Positions 25,885 through 32,532 of a stretch of DNA of 64,000 nucleotides are shown here, piece after piece. The notes under the pieces are model-generated. The model ran no database searches. It was not told the DNA's origin and saw only the letters and a program-made list of their open reading frames with translations. The stretch is from Arthrobacter sp. NicSoilC5 (GTDB taxonomy: Bacteria; Actinomycetota; Actinomycetes; Actinomycetales; Micrococcaceae). The position numbers and the translations under genes were made by a program. The DNA lies in the NCBI RefSeq assembly GCF_019977395.1, contig NZ_AP024660.1, positions 4,154,001-4,218,000 on the forward strand, given 5' to 3'. Position 1 is the stretch's first letter. Every line of letters starts with the position of its first letter.

Positions 25885-27204
25885 TCAACCAGCGGGGCAG
25901 GACGCCCGGAAGGCCAGGTACCGCGGATCGCCGCGGCCCACCAACCGGCCCAGTGCCTCGACCGCGAGCGGGTCAACAGCTCCCATGTCCGTGGAAAGCC
26001 ACTGAACCAACAGCGAAGCGTCCCCGCCGGCCCGCACGGCCGATCCCACGGCCAGGTCCAGCTGGTCCCGCAGCAGCTGCACGGCAAGGGCAACCGACCG
26101 GCGCAGCAGGGGTGCCCGGTACGCTTCCAGCGCGTCCGCCACATGCCCGTCGCGCAGCAACCGCAGGACCCTCCCGGAATCGGAATGTCCCGCAAGGCCA
26201 GGGGCCAGGCGGTAGGGGTTGGACTCCACGGCACCGCCCAGCATGGACCGCACCCGGAACATCTCGGTCCGGATGGCTTGCGGGGTTCCGGCATCCCCAT
26301 GAAGCTCGTAGGCCAACTCCTCCGCGGACCAGCCCTGCGACCGCGAATCCAGCAGCGCCAGGATTTCCGCCCGGCGCAGGGTCAGCGGCCTGCGGCTCCC
26401 GTCAGCGAACACCGCCGCGGGCTTGTCGCCGAGCAGTTCCAGCGACTCCACCGCCACGGACCGGGCTGCAGCAGGCGCAGGCCGCCGCGACGCACGCCCG
26501 GAAGACGCACCCACGGCAGACGCACCCACGGAAGAGGAGGCACCCGGGGAGGTGCCGCCGTCGGACGTTCCCAGCAAGGCCTCCGCCACCCGGACGGCGC
26601 ACCGCACCATCCGCAGCGTGTCCGCGCTGATGGTGTCCAGCGGTCCCGAGACATCCAGCACGCCCAGCACCCGCCCCGTGGCCGGGTCCGTAATGGGCGC
26701 CGCCGTGCAGGCCCACTCGTGGTGCGTGCGCACCAGGTGCTCGGCGGAGAACAGCTGCACGGCGCCACCGGTGACCAGGGCCTCGCTGATGGCGTTGGTG
26801 CCGATGCCCGCCTCGGACCAGTCCGCGCCTTCGGAGAACTCCAGCGTGTCGGCCCGCCGGAGCACGGCCGGGCTGCCCACCCGCCACAGGATCTCGCCGC
26901 TGGCATCGGTGAGGACCAGCAGGTGGCGGCCGGACCGGGAATCATCGGCCAGGAGGTCGTGGAGCGCCGGCATCACCTGCTGCAGCCGGTGTTCCCGCCG
27001 CAGTTCCAGGACCTCGGACACCTCGTGCAGGTGCCGCGGGCTGTGCTGGTCCGGGCTGATGCCCAGGGCCATGGAGCGCCGCCACGACTCCGCCAGCGGC
27101 GTGGGGATCTCGGGCCGCGGGACACCGGCGATGACCAGCTCGTGCGCGCGCCGCAGCGTCCGTGCGTACCGCGCCGGGTCCGAAAACCTCTGGCCGTAGT
27201 CCAC
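25885..27204 (-). CDS. GAF-domain transcriptional regulator with C-terminal winged helix
   Basis: This 439-residue regulator has a GAF domain of the AcoR type at about 90-205 (LVLTDASGEILWR, then ADWSEAGIGTNAISEAL, LFSAEHLVRTHHEWACTAAP and VLGVLDVSGP). A serine/alanine-rich linker (about 213-250) leads to a winged-helix domain at about 262-335 (LTLRRAEILALLDSRSQGWS, then AEELAYELHG and IRTEMFRVRSML). There is no sigma-54 AAA domain, as usual for this actinobacterial class. The start is GTG (27202-27204) with GAGGAGGAAACG in front. It is divergent from the monooxygenase and dehydrogenase and very probably activates them when a ketone or diol binds. Confidence 0.88.
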   Translation of the reverse strand: MDYGQRFSDPARYARTLRRAHELVIAGVPRPEIPTPLAESWRRSMALGISPDQHSPRHLHEVSEVLELRREHRLQQVMPALHDLLADDSRSGRHLLVLTDASGEILWRVGSPAVLRRADTLEFSEGADWSEAGIGTNAISEALVTGGAVQLFSAEHLVRTHHEWACTAAPITDPATGRVLGVLDVSGPLDTISADTLRMVRCAVRVAEALLGTSDGGTSPGASSSVGASAVGASSGRASRRPAPAAARSVAVESLELLGDKPAAVFADGSRRPLTLRRAEILALLDSRSQGWSAEELAYELHGDAGTPQAIRTEMFRVRSMLGGAVESNPYRLAPGLAGHSDSGRVLRLLRDGHVADALEAYRAPLLRRSVALAVQLLRDQLDLAVGSAVRAGGDASLLVQWLSTDMGAVDPLAVEALGRLVGRGDPRYLAFRASCPAG

Positions 27205-27242
27205 CGTTTCCTCCTCGCAGCCGGCTCCCTTGCCGGATCCGT

Positions 27243-27258
27243 GTAACGCCGCTGTTAC
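27243..27258. promoter_or_regulatory. Palindrome GTAAC-N6-GTTAC in the regulator/monooxygenase divergon
   Basis: This perfect 5-bp inverted repeat with a 6-base centre lies midway between the divergent starts at 27204 and 27347. It is the best candidate binding site for the GAF regulator. Confidence 0.5.
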
Positions 27259-27276
27259 CCCCGCCGCGTTCAACTG

Positions 27277-27290
27277 GTGATGCAGCTCAC
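27277..27290. promoter_or_regulatory. CRP/GlxR-like site GTGA-N6-TCAC
   Basis: GTGATGCAGCTCAC matches the core of the CRP/GlxR consensus TGTGA-N6-TCACA with correct spacing, 57 bases before the monooxygenase start. It suggests catabolite control. Confidence 0.5.
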
Positions 27291-27346
27291 GCCCGCCCCA
27301 GCATATCGGGCAGGCGGAGCCCATGAAACAGCACAAAGGAGTGGAG

Positions 27347-29137
27347 ATGACCCAAACACCCACGGCTGCCGCCCAGGCCTGGCTTGCCGGTCTGGATGAG
27401 GCGCTGCAGCGGCGCGACGTGGACGCCGCGCTGGAGCTCTTCGAGGACGACTGCTACTGGCGGGACTTCGTGGCGTTCACCTGGAACCTCAAGACGCTGG
27501 AAGGAAAGGCGGACATCCGCCGCATGCTGGAGGCCACCCTGGATCGCGTGCAGCCGGCCAACTGGGCGCTTGCCGAGGATGCCACCGGGGACACGGAGAA
27601 CACGGAAGCCTGGATCACGTTCGAGACCGGCGCGGCCCGCGGCTACGGCCACCTCCGGCTCCGGGACGGCAAATGCTGGACGCTGCTGACCACCATGCAG
27701 GAGCTCAAGGGCTTCGAGGAAAAGAAGGGTCCGCGGCGCGAGCAGGGCGTGGCCCACGAGATCGTCCGCGGCCGCCGGTCCTGGAAAGAGCTCAAAGAGG
27801 AGCAGGAAGCGCGGCTCGGCTACGAGGAGCAGCCCTACTGCGTCATCATCGGCGGCGGCCAGGGCGGGATTGGCCTCGCCGCCCGGCTGAAGCGGCTTGG
27901 CGTGCCCACCATCATCGTCGAGAAGAATCAGAACCCCGGCGACTCCTGGCGCAACCGCTACAAGTCCCTGCACCTGCACGACCCCGTCTGGTACGACCAC
28001 CTGCCCTACCTGAAGTTCCCGGACGACTGGCCCGTCTTCGCCGCCAAAGACAAGATCGGTGACTGGCTGGAGCACTATACCCGCATCATGGAGCTGAACT
28101 ACTGGTCCGGCACCGAGTGCGTGGGGGCATCCTACGACGACGGCACGCAGGAATGGGCGGTCAACGTCCTTCGCAACGGCGAAGCGGTGACGCTCCGGCC
28201 GAAGCAGCTCATCTTCGCCCTGGGCGTCTCCGGCTACCCGAACATCCCGGTCTTCGACGGCGCCGAGTCCTTCCTGGGCGAGCAGCGCCACTCCTCCCAG
28301 CACCCGGGCGGCGGGGACTGGACGGGCAAGAAAGCCGTGGTGATCGGCTCCAACAACTCGGCGCACGATATCTGCGCCGACCTCTGGGAGCACGGCGCCG
28401 ACGTCACCATGGTGCAGCGGTCCTCCACCCACATTGCCCGCAGCGAATCCCTGATGGACCTGGCGCTGGGGGACCTGTACTCGGAGCGGGCGCTCGCGGC
28501 CGGCGTGACCACGGAAAAGGCCGATTTGCTCTTCGCCTCCCTGCCCATGCGCGTCCTGCCCGGGGCCCAGGTGCCGGTGTACCAGGAGATGGCATCCCGG
28601 GATGCCGGGTTCTACTCCCAGCTGGAGGCCGCCGGGTTCGACCTTGACTTCGGTGTGGACGGCTCCGGCCTGTTCGTAAAGTACCTGCGGCGCGGCTCCG
28701 GCTACTACATCGACGTAGGCGCCTCCCAGCTGATCATCGACGGCCGGGTGAAACTGAAGAACGGGCAGGTCACCAAGATCACCGGCAACGCCGTGGTGAT
28801 GGACGACGGCACCGAGCTGGAAGCGGACCTGATCGTCTACGCCACCGGGTACGGGTCCATGAACGGGTGGCTGGCGGACCTGGTCTCGCCCGAAATCGCG
28901 GACCGGGTGGGCAAATGCTGGGGCTATGGCTCAGACACGCCAAAAGACCCTGGTCCGTGGGAGGGGGAGCTGCGCAATATGTGGAAGCCCACCAACGTGA
29001 CCAACCTCTGGATCCATGGCGGCAACCTGCACCAGAGCCGGCACTACTCCGCCTACCTGGCGCTGCAGCTGAAGGCCCGGATGGAAGGACTCGACACACC
29101 GGTCTACGAACTGCAGCCCAGCCACCACACCCGCTAG
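27347..29137 (+). CDS. Flavin-dependent monooxygenase with N-terminal NTF2-like domain
   Basis: This 596-residue FAD/NADPH monooxygenase combines a SnoaL/NTF2-like domain (about residues 8-120, LFEDDCYWRDFVAFTWNLKT) with a flavin monooxygenase body. The FAD Rossmann motif VIIGGGQGGIGLAARL is at about 166-181, a Baeyer-Villiger/FMO-like segment FLGEQRHSSQH follows, and the NADPH-binding motif is VVIGSNNSAHDI. The start at 27347 is chosen because AAAGGAGTGGAG precedes it; an ATG 24 bases upstream is in frame. It is followed 24 bases later by a zinc alcohol dehydrogenase, and a GAF regulator is divergent. Together they suggest oxidation of a small alcohol or diol to a ketone that is then oxygenated. 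Confidence 0.88.
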   Translation: MTQTPTAAAQAWLAGLDEALQRRDVDAALELFEDDCYWRDFVAFTWNLKTLEGKADIRRMLEATLDRVQPANWALAEDATGDTENTEAWITFETGAARGYGHLRLRDGKCWTLLTTMQELKGFEEKKGPRREQGVAHEIVRGRRSWKELKEEQEARLGYEEQPYCVIIGGGQGGIGLAARLKRLGVPTIIVEKNQNPGDSWRNRYKSLHLHDPVWYDHLPYLKFPDDWPVFAAKDKIGDWLEHYTRIMELNYWSGTECVGASYDDGTQEWAVNVLRNGEAVTLRPKQLIFALGVSGYPNIPVFDGAESFLGEQRHSSQHPGGGDWTGKKAVVIGSNNSAHDICADLWEHGADVTMVQRSSTHIARSESLMDLALGDLYSERALAAGVTTEKADLLFASLPMRVLPGAQVPVYQEMASRDAGFYSQLEAAGFDLDFGVDGSGLFVKYLRRGSGYYIDVGASQLIIDGRVKLKNGQVTKITGNAVVMDDGTELEADLIVYATGYGSMNGWLADLVSPEIADRVGKCWGYGSDTPKDPGPWEGELRNMWKPTNVTNLWIHGGNLHQSRHYSAYLALQLKARMEGLDTPVYELQPSHHTR

Positions 29138-29161
29138 CCGCGTTTACAGCATGGAGGAATC

Positions 29162-30217
29162 ATGAAGGCAGCACGTTTCCACGCCCGCAAGGACATCAGG
29201 ATCGAGGACATCCCGGAGCCGGAACTCCGCGCGGGGGCGGTGAAGATCGACGTCGCGTGGTGCGGCATCTGCGGCACCGACCTGCACGAGTTCCTGGAGG
29301 GGCCAATCTTCTGTCCCGCGCCGGGGCATCCACACCCGCTGTCCCACGAGGAATCCCCGGTGACCCTGGGGCACGAATTCTCCGGGACCGTAACTGAAGT
29401 CGGCGAAGGCGTGGAGGGGCTGGACGTGGGTGACAACGTCGTCGTCGAACCCTATTTTGTGGACGGGACCTGCGACATGTGCCAGGCGGGCAGCTACCAC
29501 CTGTGCAGGCAGATGGGGTTCATCGGGCTGTCCGGCGGCGGGGGAGGGCTGAGCGAGAAGATCGTGGTGGACCAGCGCTGGGTGCATCCCATCGGCAACA
29601 TCCCGCTGGATGAGGCGGCGCTGATCGAGCCGCTGTCCGTGGCGCACCACGCGGTGGCGCGCAGCGGCGTCAAGGCCGGCGACACCGCGCTGGTGGGCGG
29701 GTCCGGGCCGATCGGCCTGCTCACCGCGGCGGTCCTCAAAGGCATGGGCGTGACCACGATCATCAGTGAGCTCACCCAGGCCCGCAAGGAGAAGGCCACC
29801 TCCAGCGGGGTGGCGGACCACGTCCTTGACCCAAGCAAGGAGGACGTCCCGGCGCGGGTTCGCGAGCTCACCGGGGGCACCGGGGCGGACGTCGCCTTCG
29901 AATGCGCAGGCGTGAACGCAGTGCTGGATACCATGCTCGACGCCGTCCGGCCCGGGGCCGTGGTGGTCAACGTGTCCATCTGGGGAGCGCCCGCCACCGT
30001 TGACATGCAGAAGATCGTGCTCAAGGAGATCGACCTGCGCGGCACCATCGCCTACGTCCGCGACCACCCCGCCGTGATCAAGATAGTGCAGGAGGGGAAG
30101 GTGGACCTCAAGCCGTTCATCACGGGCAGGATCGCGCTGGAGGACCTGGTGGAGCAGGGCTTCGATACCCTCATCAACCACAAGGACACGGCCGTAAAGG
30201 TGCTGGTGCATCCGTAA
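29162..30217 (+). CDS. Zinc-dependent alcohol dehydrogenase, (R,R)-butanediol dehydrogenase type
   Basis: This 351-residue medium-chain dehydrogenase has the catalytic zinc ligands Cys in WCGICGTDLHEF, the GHE of TLGHEFSGTV, and a distal Glu in LIEPLSVAHHAV. The nucleotide motif is GGSGPIGLLTAAVLKG. The structural-zinc lobe reads DGTCDMCQAGSYHLC, with three of the usual four cysteines. It resembles 2,3-butanediol dehydrogenases that interconvert butanediol, acetoin and diacetyl. The ATG at 29162 follows ATGGAGGAATC. It is the second gene of the monooxygenase operon. The substrate is inferred only from family and context. Confidence 0.9.
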   Translation: MKAARFHARKDIRIEDIPEPELRAGAVKIDVAWCGICGTDLHEFLEGPIFCPAPGHPHPLSHEESPVTLGHEFSGTVTEVGEGVEGLDVGDNVVVEPYFVDGTCDMCQAGSYHLCRQMGFIGLSGGGGGLSEKIVVDQRWVHPIGNIPLDEAALIEPLSVAHHAVARSGVKAGDTALVGGSGPIGLLTAAVLKGMGVTTIISELTQARKEKATSSGVADHVLDPSKEDVPARVRELTGGTGADVAFECAGVNAVLDTMLDAVRPGAVVVNVSIWGAPATVDMQKIVLKEIDLRGTIAYVRDHPAVIKIVQEGKVDLKPFITGRIALEDLVEQGFDTLINHKDTAVKVLVHP

Positions 30218-30225
30218 AGCCGGCG

Positions 30226-30261
30226 AGGCTGCGGGGTGGGGCGTCGTCCCGCCCGCAGCCT
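30226..30261. terminator. Hairpin between convergent genes
   Basis: Arms AGGCTGCGGG (30226-30235) and CCCGCAGCCT (30252-30261) are complementary; the loop is GC-rich and no long T-run follows. It probably ends the dehydrogenase transcript. Confidence 0.5.
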
Positions 30262-30299
30262 TCCTGCTGCCGCAGCCGGCCGGCCCCCGTGCTTCCGCG

Positions 30300-30851
30300 T
30301 CAGGGGTCGGGAAGCTCCGCCGGATCGCATGTCCTTGAATCCACGGGCGCCCCGATGTACAGGTAGGCCGGGCTTTTCGACTCGATACTGACGATTGCTC
30401 CGGCCGCATTCGCGCTGCGCGCCACCGTCCAGCCGCCCGGTGTTGGGTCTGTCCCTCCAAACGCAGGAAAGCCGTACTTTGCCAGGACGGGGTCGCCGGC
30501 GGAGAAAATATCCGCGAACCGGTCTGAGGGCTCCACTACGTCGGCGCTGCTGACCATCGTCCTCGTCTCGAAGAAGCACCTGCCGTCGGCCAGCTTGTTC
30601 ACGCTGGCCGGCAGATGCACGGTCCAGCTGATGCCGGGGAGCTGTTGTTCCAGGGCGGCGATCAGCTCCGCACGCAGTCCGTCGTATCTGGCGAAACTTT
30701 GCGCCACAGGGGCTGGTGATTCCGTGACCGGCGGTTCACTGCTCTTTTCGGGCAAAGGATGTTTGGGACCGGCACACGCCGCCGAAACCAGCGACCCCAG
30801 TACGGCCACAAGTGCCAGCCGGTACTGCCGTGGTGTTGCCCTGCACGCCAT
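30300..30851 (-). CDS. Lipoprotein of unknown function
   Basis: This 183-residue exported lipoprotein starts with a positively charged segment and hydrophobic helix, then the lipobox LVSAAC (Cys about 26) and a proline-rich linker (about 28-50). The globular part has WTVHLPASVNK, CFFETRTMV and GGWTVARSANAAGAIVSIES, and one late cysteine pair partner in SRTCDPAE. I do not recognise the family with confidence; the layout resembles LppA-type actinobacterial lipoproteins. It is divergent from the GerMN-like lipoprotein at 31047 with a near-perfect Dos-box between them, so hypoxic induction is possible. Confidence 0.72.
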   Translation of the reverse strand: MACRATPRQYRLALVAVLGSLVSAACAGPKHPLPEKSSEPPVTESPAPVAQSFARYDGLRAELIAALEQQLPGISWTVHLPASVNKLADGRCFFETRTMVSSADVVEPSDRFADIFSAGDPVLAKYGFPAFGGTDPTPGGWTVARSANAAGAIVSIESKSPAYLYIGAPVDSRTCDPAELPDP

Positions 30852-30958
30852 CTTTCCCCCAAGTCACCTCCAGGCCCAAGCAGGCCTACTGCATGCTTCC
30901 ACACGTGGGCGGGAGCCTGCGATGGGGAGACCTGCCCAAGACGCCAAAGGCCGGGCTC

Positions 30959-30971
30959 GGACTTTAGTCCC
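30959..30971. promoter_or_regulatory. Dos-box-like palindrome between two lipoprotein genes
   Basis: GGACTTTAGTCCC matches the core of the mycobacterial DosR/DevR consensus GGGACTWWAGTCCC except the first base. It lies 76 bases before the start at 31047 and 107 bases before that at 30851. Confidence 0.6.
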
Positions 30972-31046
30972 TGTTGTGGAGTAATCCCCCAGGCGTACCT
31001 TGAGGGTGGGTTCCACAGCCGCGGAACCCGCATTCAAGGGGGCATC

Positions 31047-31775
31047 ATGACCAGGCCCAGGCTTTCGGCATTCAGCGTTCTCGGGCTCAGCGGCCTGATG
31101 GTCCTCACCGCCTGCTTCGGGCCGCCGGCGCCGGGCCCCACCACCAGTTCCGCGGCCCCCAGCCCCACGGCGAGCAGCGCCGGCCCCAGCACGACGGCGA
31201 CCCCCACCATGACGACCGCCCCCACCATGACGGCGACCCCGACGACGCCGGGCAGCACCTCAGCCGCGCCCACCACCCCAGGTGCCGCGCCGCCGTCGTC
31301 CGCCCCGGCAAGCGCGCCGCCCACACAGGAACCAACGCAGGAACCCGCCCCGACCGGCCTTCCCGAGCAGGTGGGGCCGCTGACCGTCTACTACGTGGCG
31401 GTGGGCGACAACGGGGTCTCGGGGCCCAGGATCGGGTGCGGTGACAGCCTGGTGGCCACCACCACGGCACCCGTCCGCTTCACGGACCAGGTGGGCCCCA
31501 GCGTGGGGACCCTGCTGGCCAATAAGAGCCGGGATGTGGGCCTGTCCGGGCTGGTCAACGTCCTGTACCAGTCGAACCTGACCTACCTTGGCGGCGAGCT
31601 GAACGGCAGCACCATCACCATCTGGCTCTCCGGGCAGTTCATGCTGGGCGGTGTCTGCGACATCCCGCGGGCCAAGGCGCAGCTTGAGTACACGGCCATG
31701 GCCGCCTCCGGGGCCACGAGCGCGCAGGTGTTCGTCAACGGCCGCCCAATTGACGAGGTGCTCAGCCTTAAGTAG
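31047..31775 (+). CDS. Lipoprotein with GerMN-like domain
   Basis: This 242-residue lipoprotein has the lipobox MVLTAC (Cys about 23), a Thr/Ser/Pro/Ala-rich linker of about 80 residues (about 28-105) and a C-terminal GerMN-type domain (LTVYYVAVGDNG, GDSLVATTTAPV, LTYLGGELNGSTITIWLSG and KAQLEYTAMAASG). The domain occurs in spore germination and cell-wall associated proteins of Gram-positives and is probably a protein- or ligand-binding module here. The ATG at 31047 follows CAAGGGGGCATC. The linker suggests that the domain is held at a distance from the membrane. A Dos-box-like palindrome is 76 bases upstream. The methyltransferase follows 45 bases later. Confidence 0.78.
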   Translation: MTRPRLSAFSVLGLSGLMVLTACFGPPAPGPTTSSAAPSPTASSAGPSTTATPTMTTAPTMTATPTTPGSTSAAPTTPGAAPPSSAPASAPPTQEPTQEPAPTGLPEQVGPLTVYYVAVGDNGVSGPRIGCGDSLVATTTAPVRFTDQVGPSVGTLLANKSRDVGLSGLVNVLYQSNLTYLGGELNGSTITIWLSGQFMLGGVCDIPRAKAQLEYTAMAASGATSAQVFVNGRPIDEVLSLK

Positions 31776-31820
31776 TTGTAAAGGGTGGCTTGCAGAGAGC
31801 ATCCCCGAGGAGGCAACCGC

Positions 31821-32462
31821 ATGGACCGCCTGCAACACCCGCTTTTCGCCCGGGCCTTCGCACGCGCCGTCGCCGGCATGGACCGCCGCGGGGCCGCAGA
31901 GCACCGCCGCCGCATCGTGGCCGGGCTGCAGGGATCTGTGGTCGAAATCGGCGCAGGGGCGGGATCGTCTTTTCCGCTGTACCCGCCTGCCGTCACCCAT
32001 GTCCTCGCCCTGGAGCCCGATGACTATCTCAGAAGCGTGGCGGAGAAAGCAGCAGCATCGGCCAGTGTGCCGGTCACCGTTGTGGCCGGCGCCGCGGAGC
32101 ACATTCCCGCCCCTTCCGGAAGCGTGGACGCCGTGGTGGCAAGTTTGGTCCTCTGCAGCGTCGGGGACCAGGCCACCGCCCTCGCGGAGATCCGCCGCGT
32201 GCTCAAGCCCGGCGGAACCTTGGCCTACTACGAGCACGTCCGGTCCGCCCATGCGGTCCTGGCCAGGGCCGAAGACGTGCTGACCCCGGTCTGGGGACGG
32301 TTCATGGGCGGCTGCCATCTCAACCGGGACACCCTTGCCGCCATCACCGCGGCGGGATTCACAGTCCAGGACAACCAACGCTTCGATTTTGCCGTTGCGC
32401 GGTTCAACCCGCCCATGGCCCACATCCTGGGAACCGCCATCAGCCCCGGGGCGCCTGATTGA
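31821..32462 (+). CDS. Class I SAM-dependent methyltransferase
   Basis: This 213-residue cytoplasmic methyltransferase has SAM motif I VVEIGAGAGSSFPLYP (about 40-55), the acidic loop LALEPDD, motif II/III SVDAVVASLVLCSV and LKPGGTLAYYEHVRS. It resembles the METTL7 / phospholipid-type methyltransferases. The ATG at 31821 follows CCGAGGAGGCAACCGC. The substrate is unknown. A related methyltransferase occurs near P-type ATPase and DosR-controlled genes in mycobacteria (established for the Rv1996-Rv2005 region), and here the MgtA-like ATPase follows directly, which supports a similar stress-linked grouping, though only as inference. Confidence 0.87.
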   Translation: MDRLQHPLFARAFARAVAGMDRRGAAEHRRRIVAGLQGSVVEIGAGAGSSFPLYPPAVTHVLALEPDDYLRSVAEKAAASASVPVTVVAGAAEHIPAPSGSVDAVVASLVLCSVGDQATALAEIRRVLKPGGTLAYYEHVRSAHAVLARAEDVLTPVWGRFMGGCHLNRDTLAAITAAGFTVQDNQRFDFAVARFNPPMAHILGTAISPGAPD

Positions 32463-32532
32463 ACCGGCCCCGCCGTCGTACCCTTGCCTTAGGTTAAAAC
32501 CACGAAGCCCACGCGTTCCGAACGGATCCGGC

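Noticed and set aside
32463..32532. Magnesium riboswitch (M-box) before the MgtA-type ATPase
   Set aside because: Only 70 bases separate it from the methyltransferase gene, too short for an M-box, and no such fold is visible.
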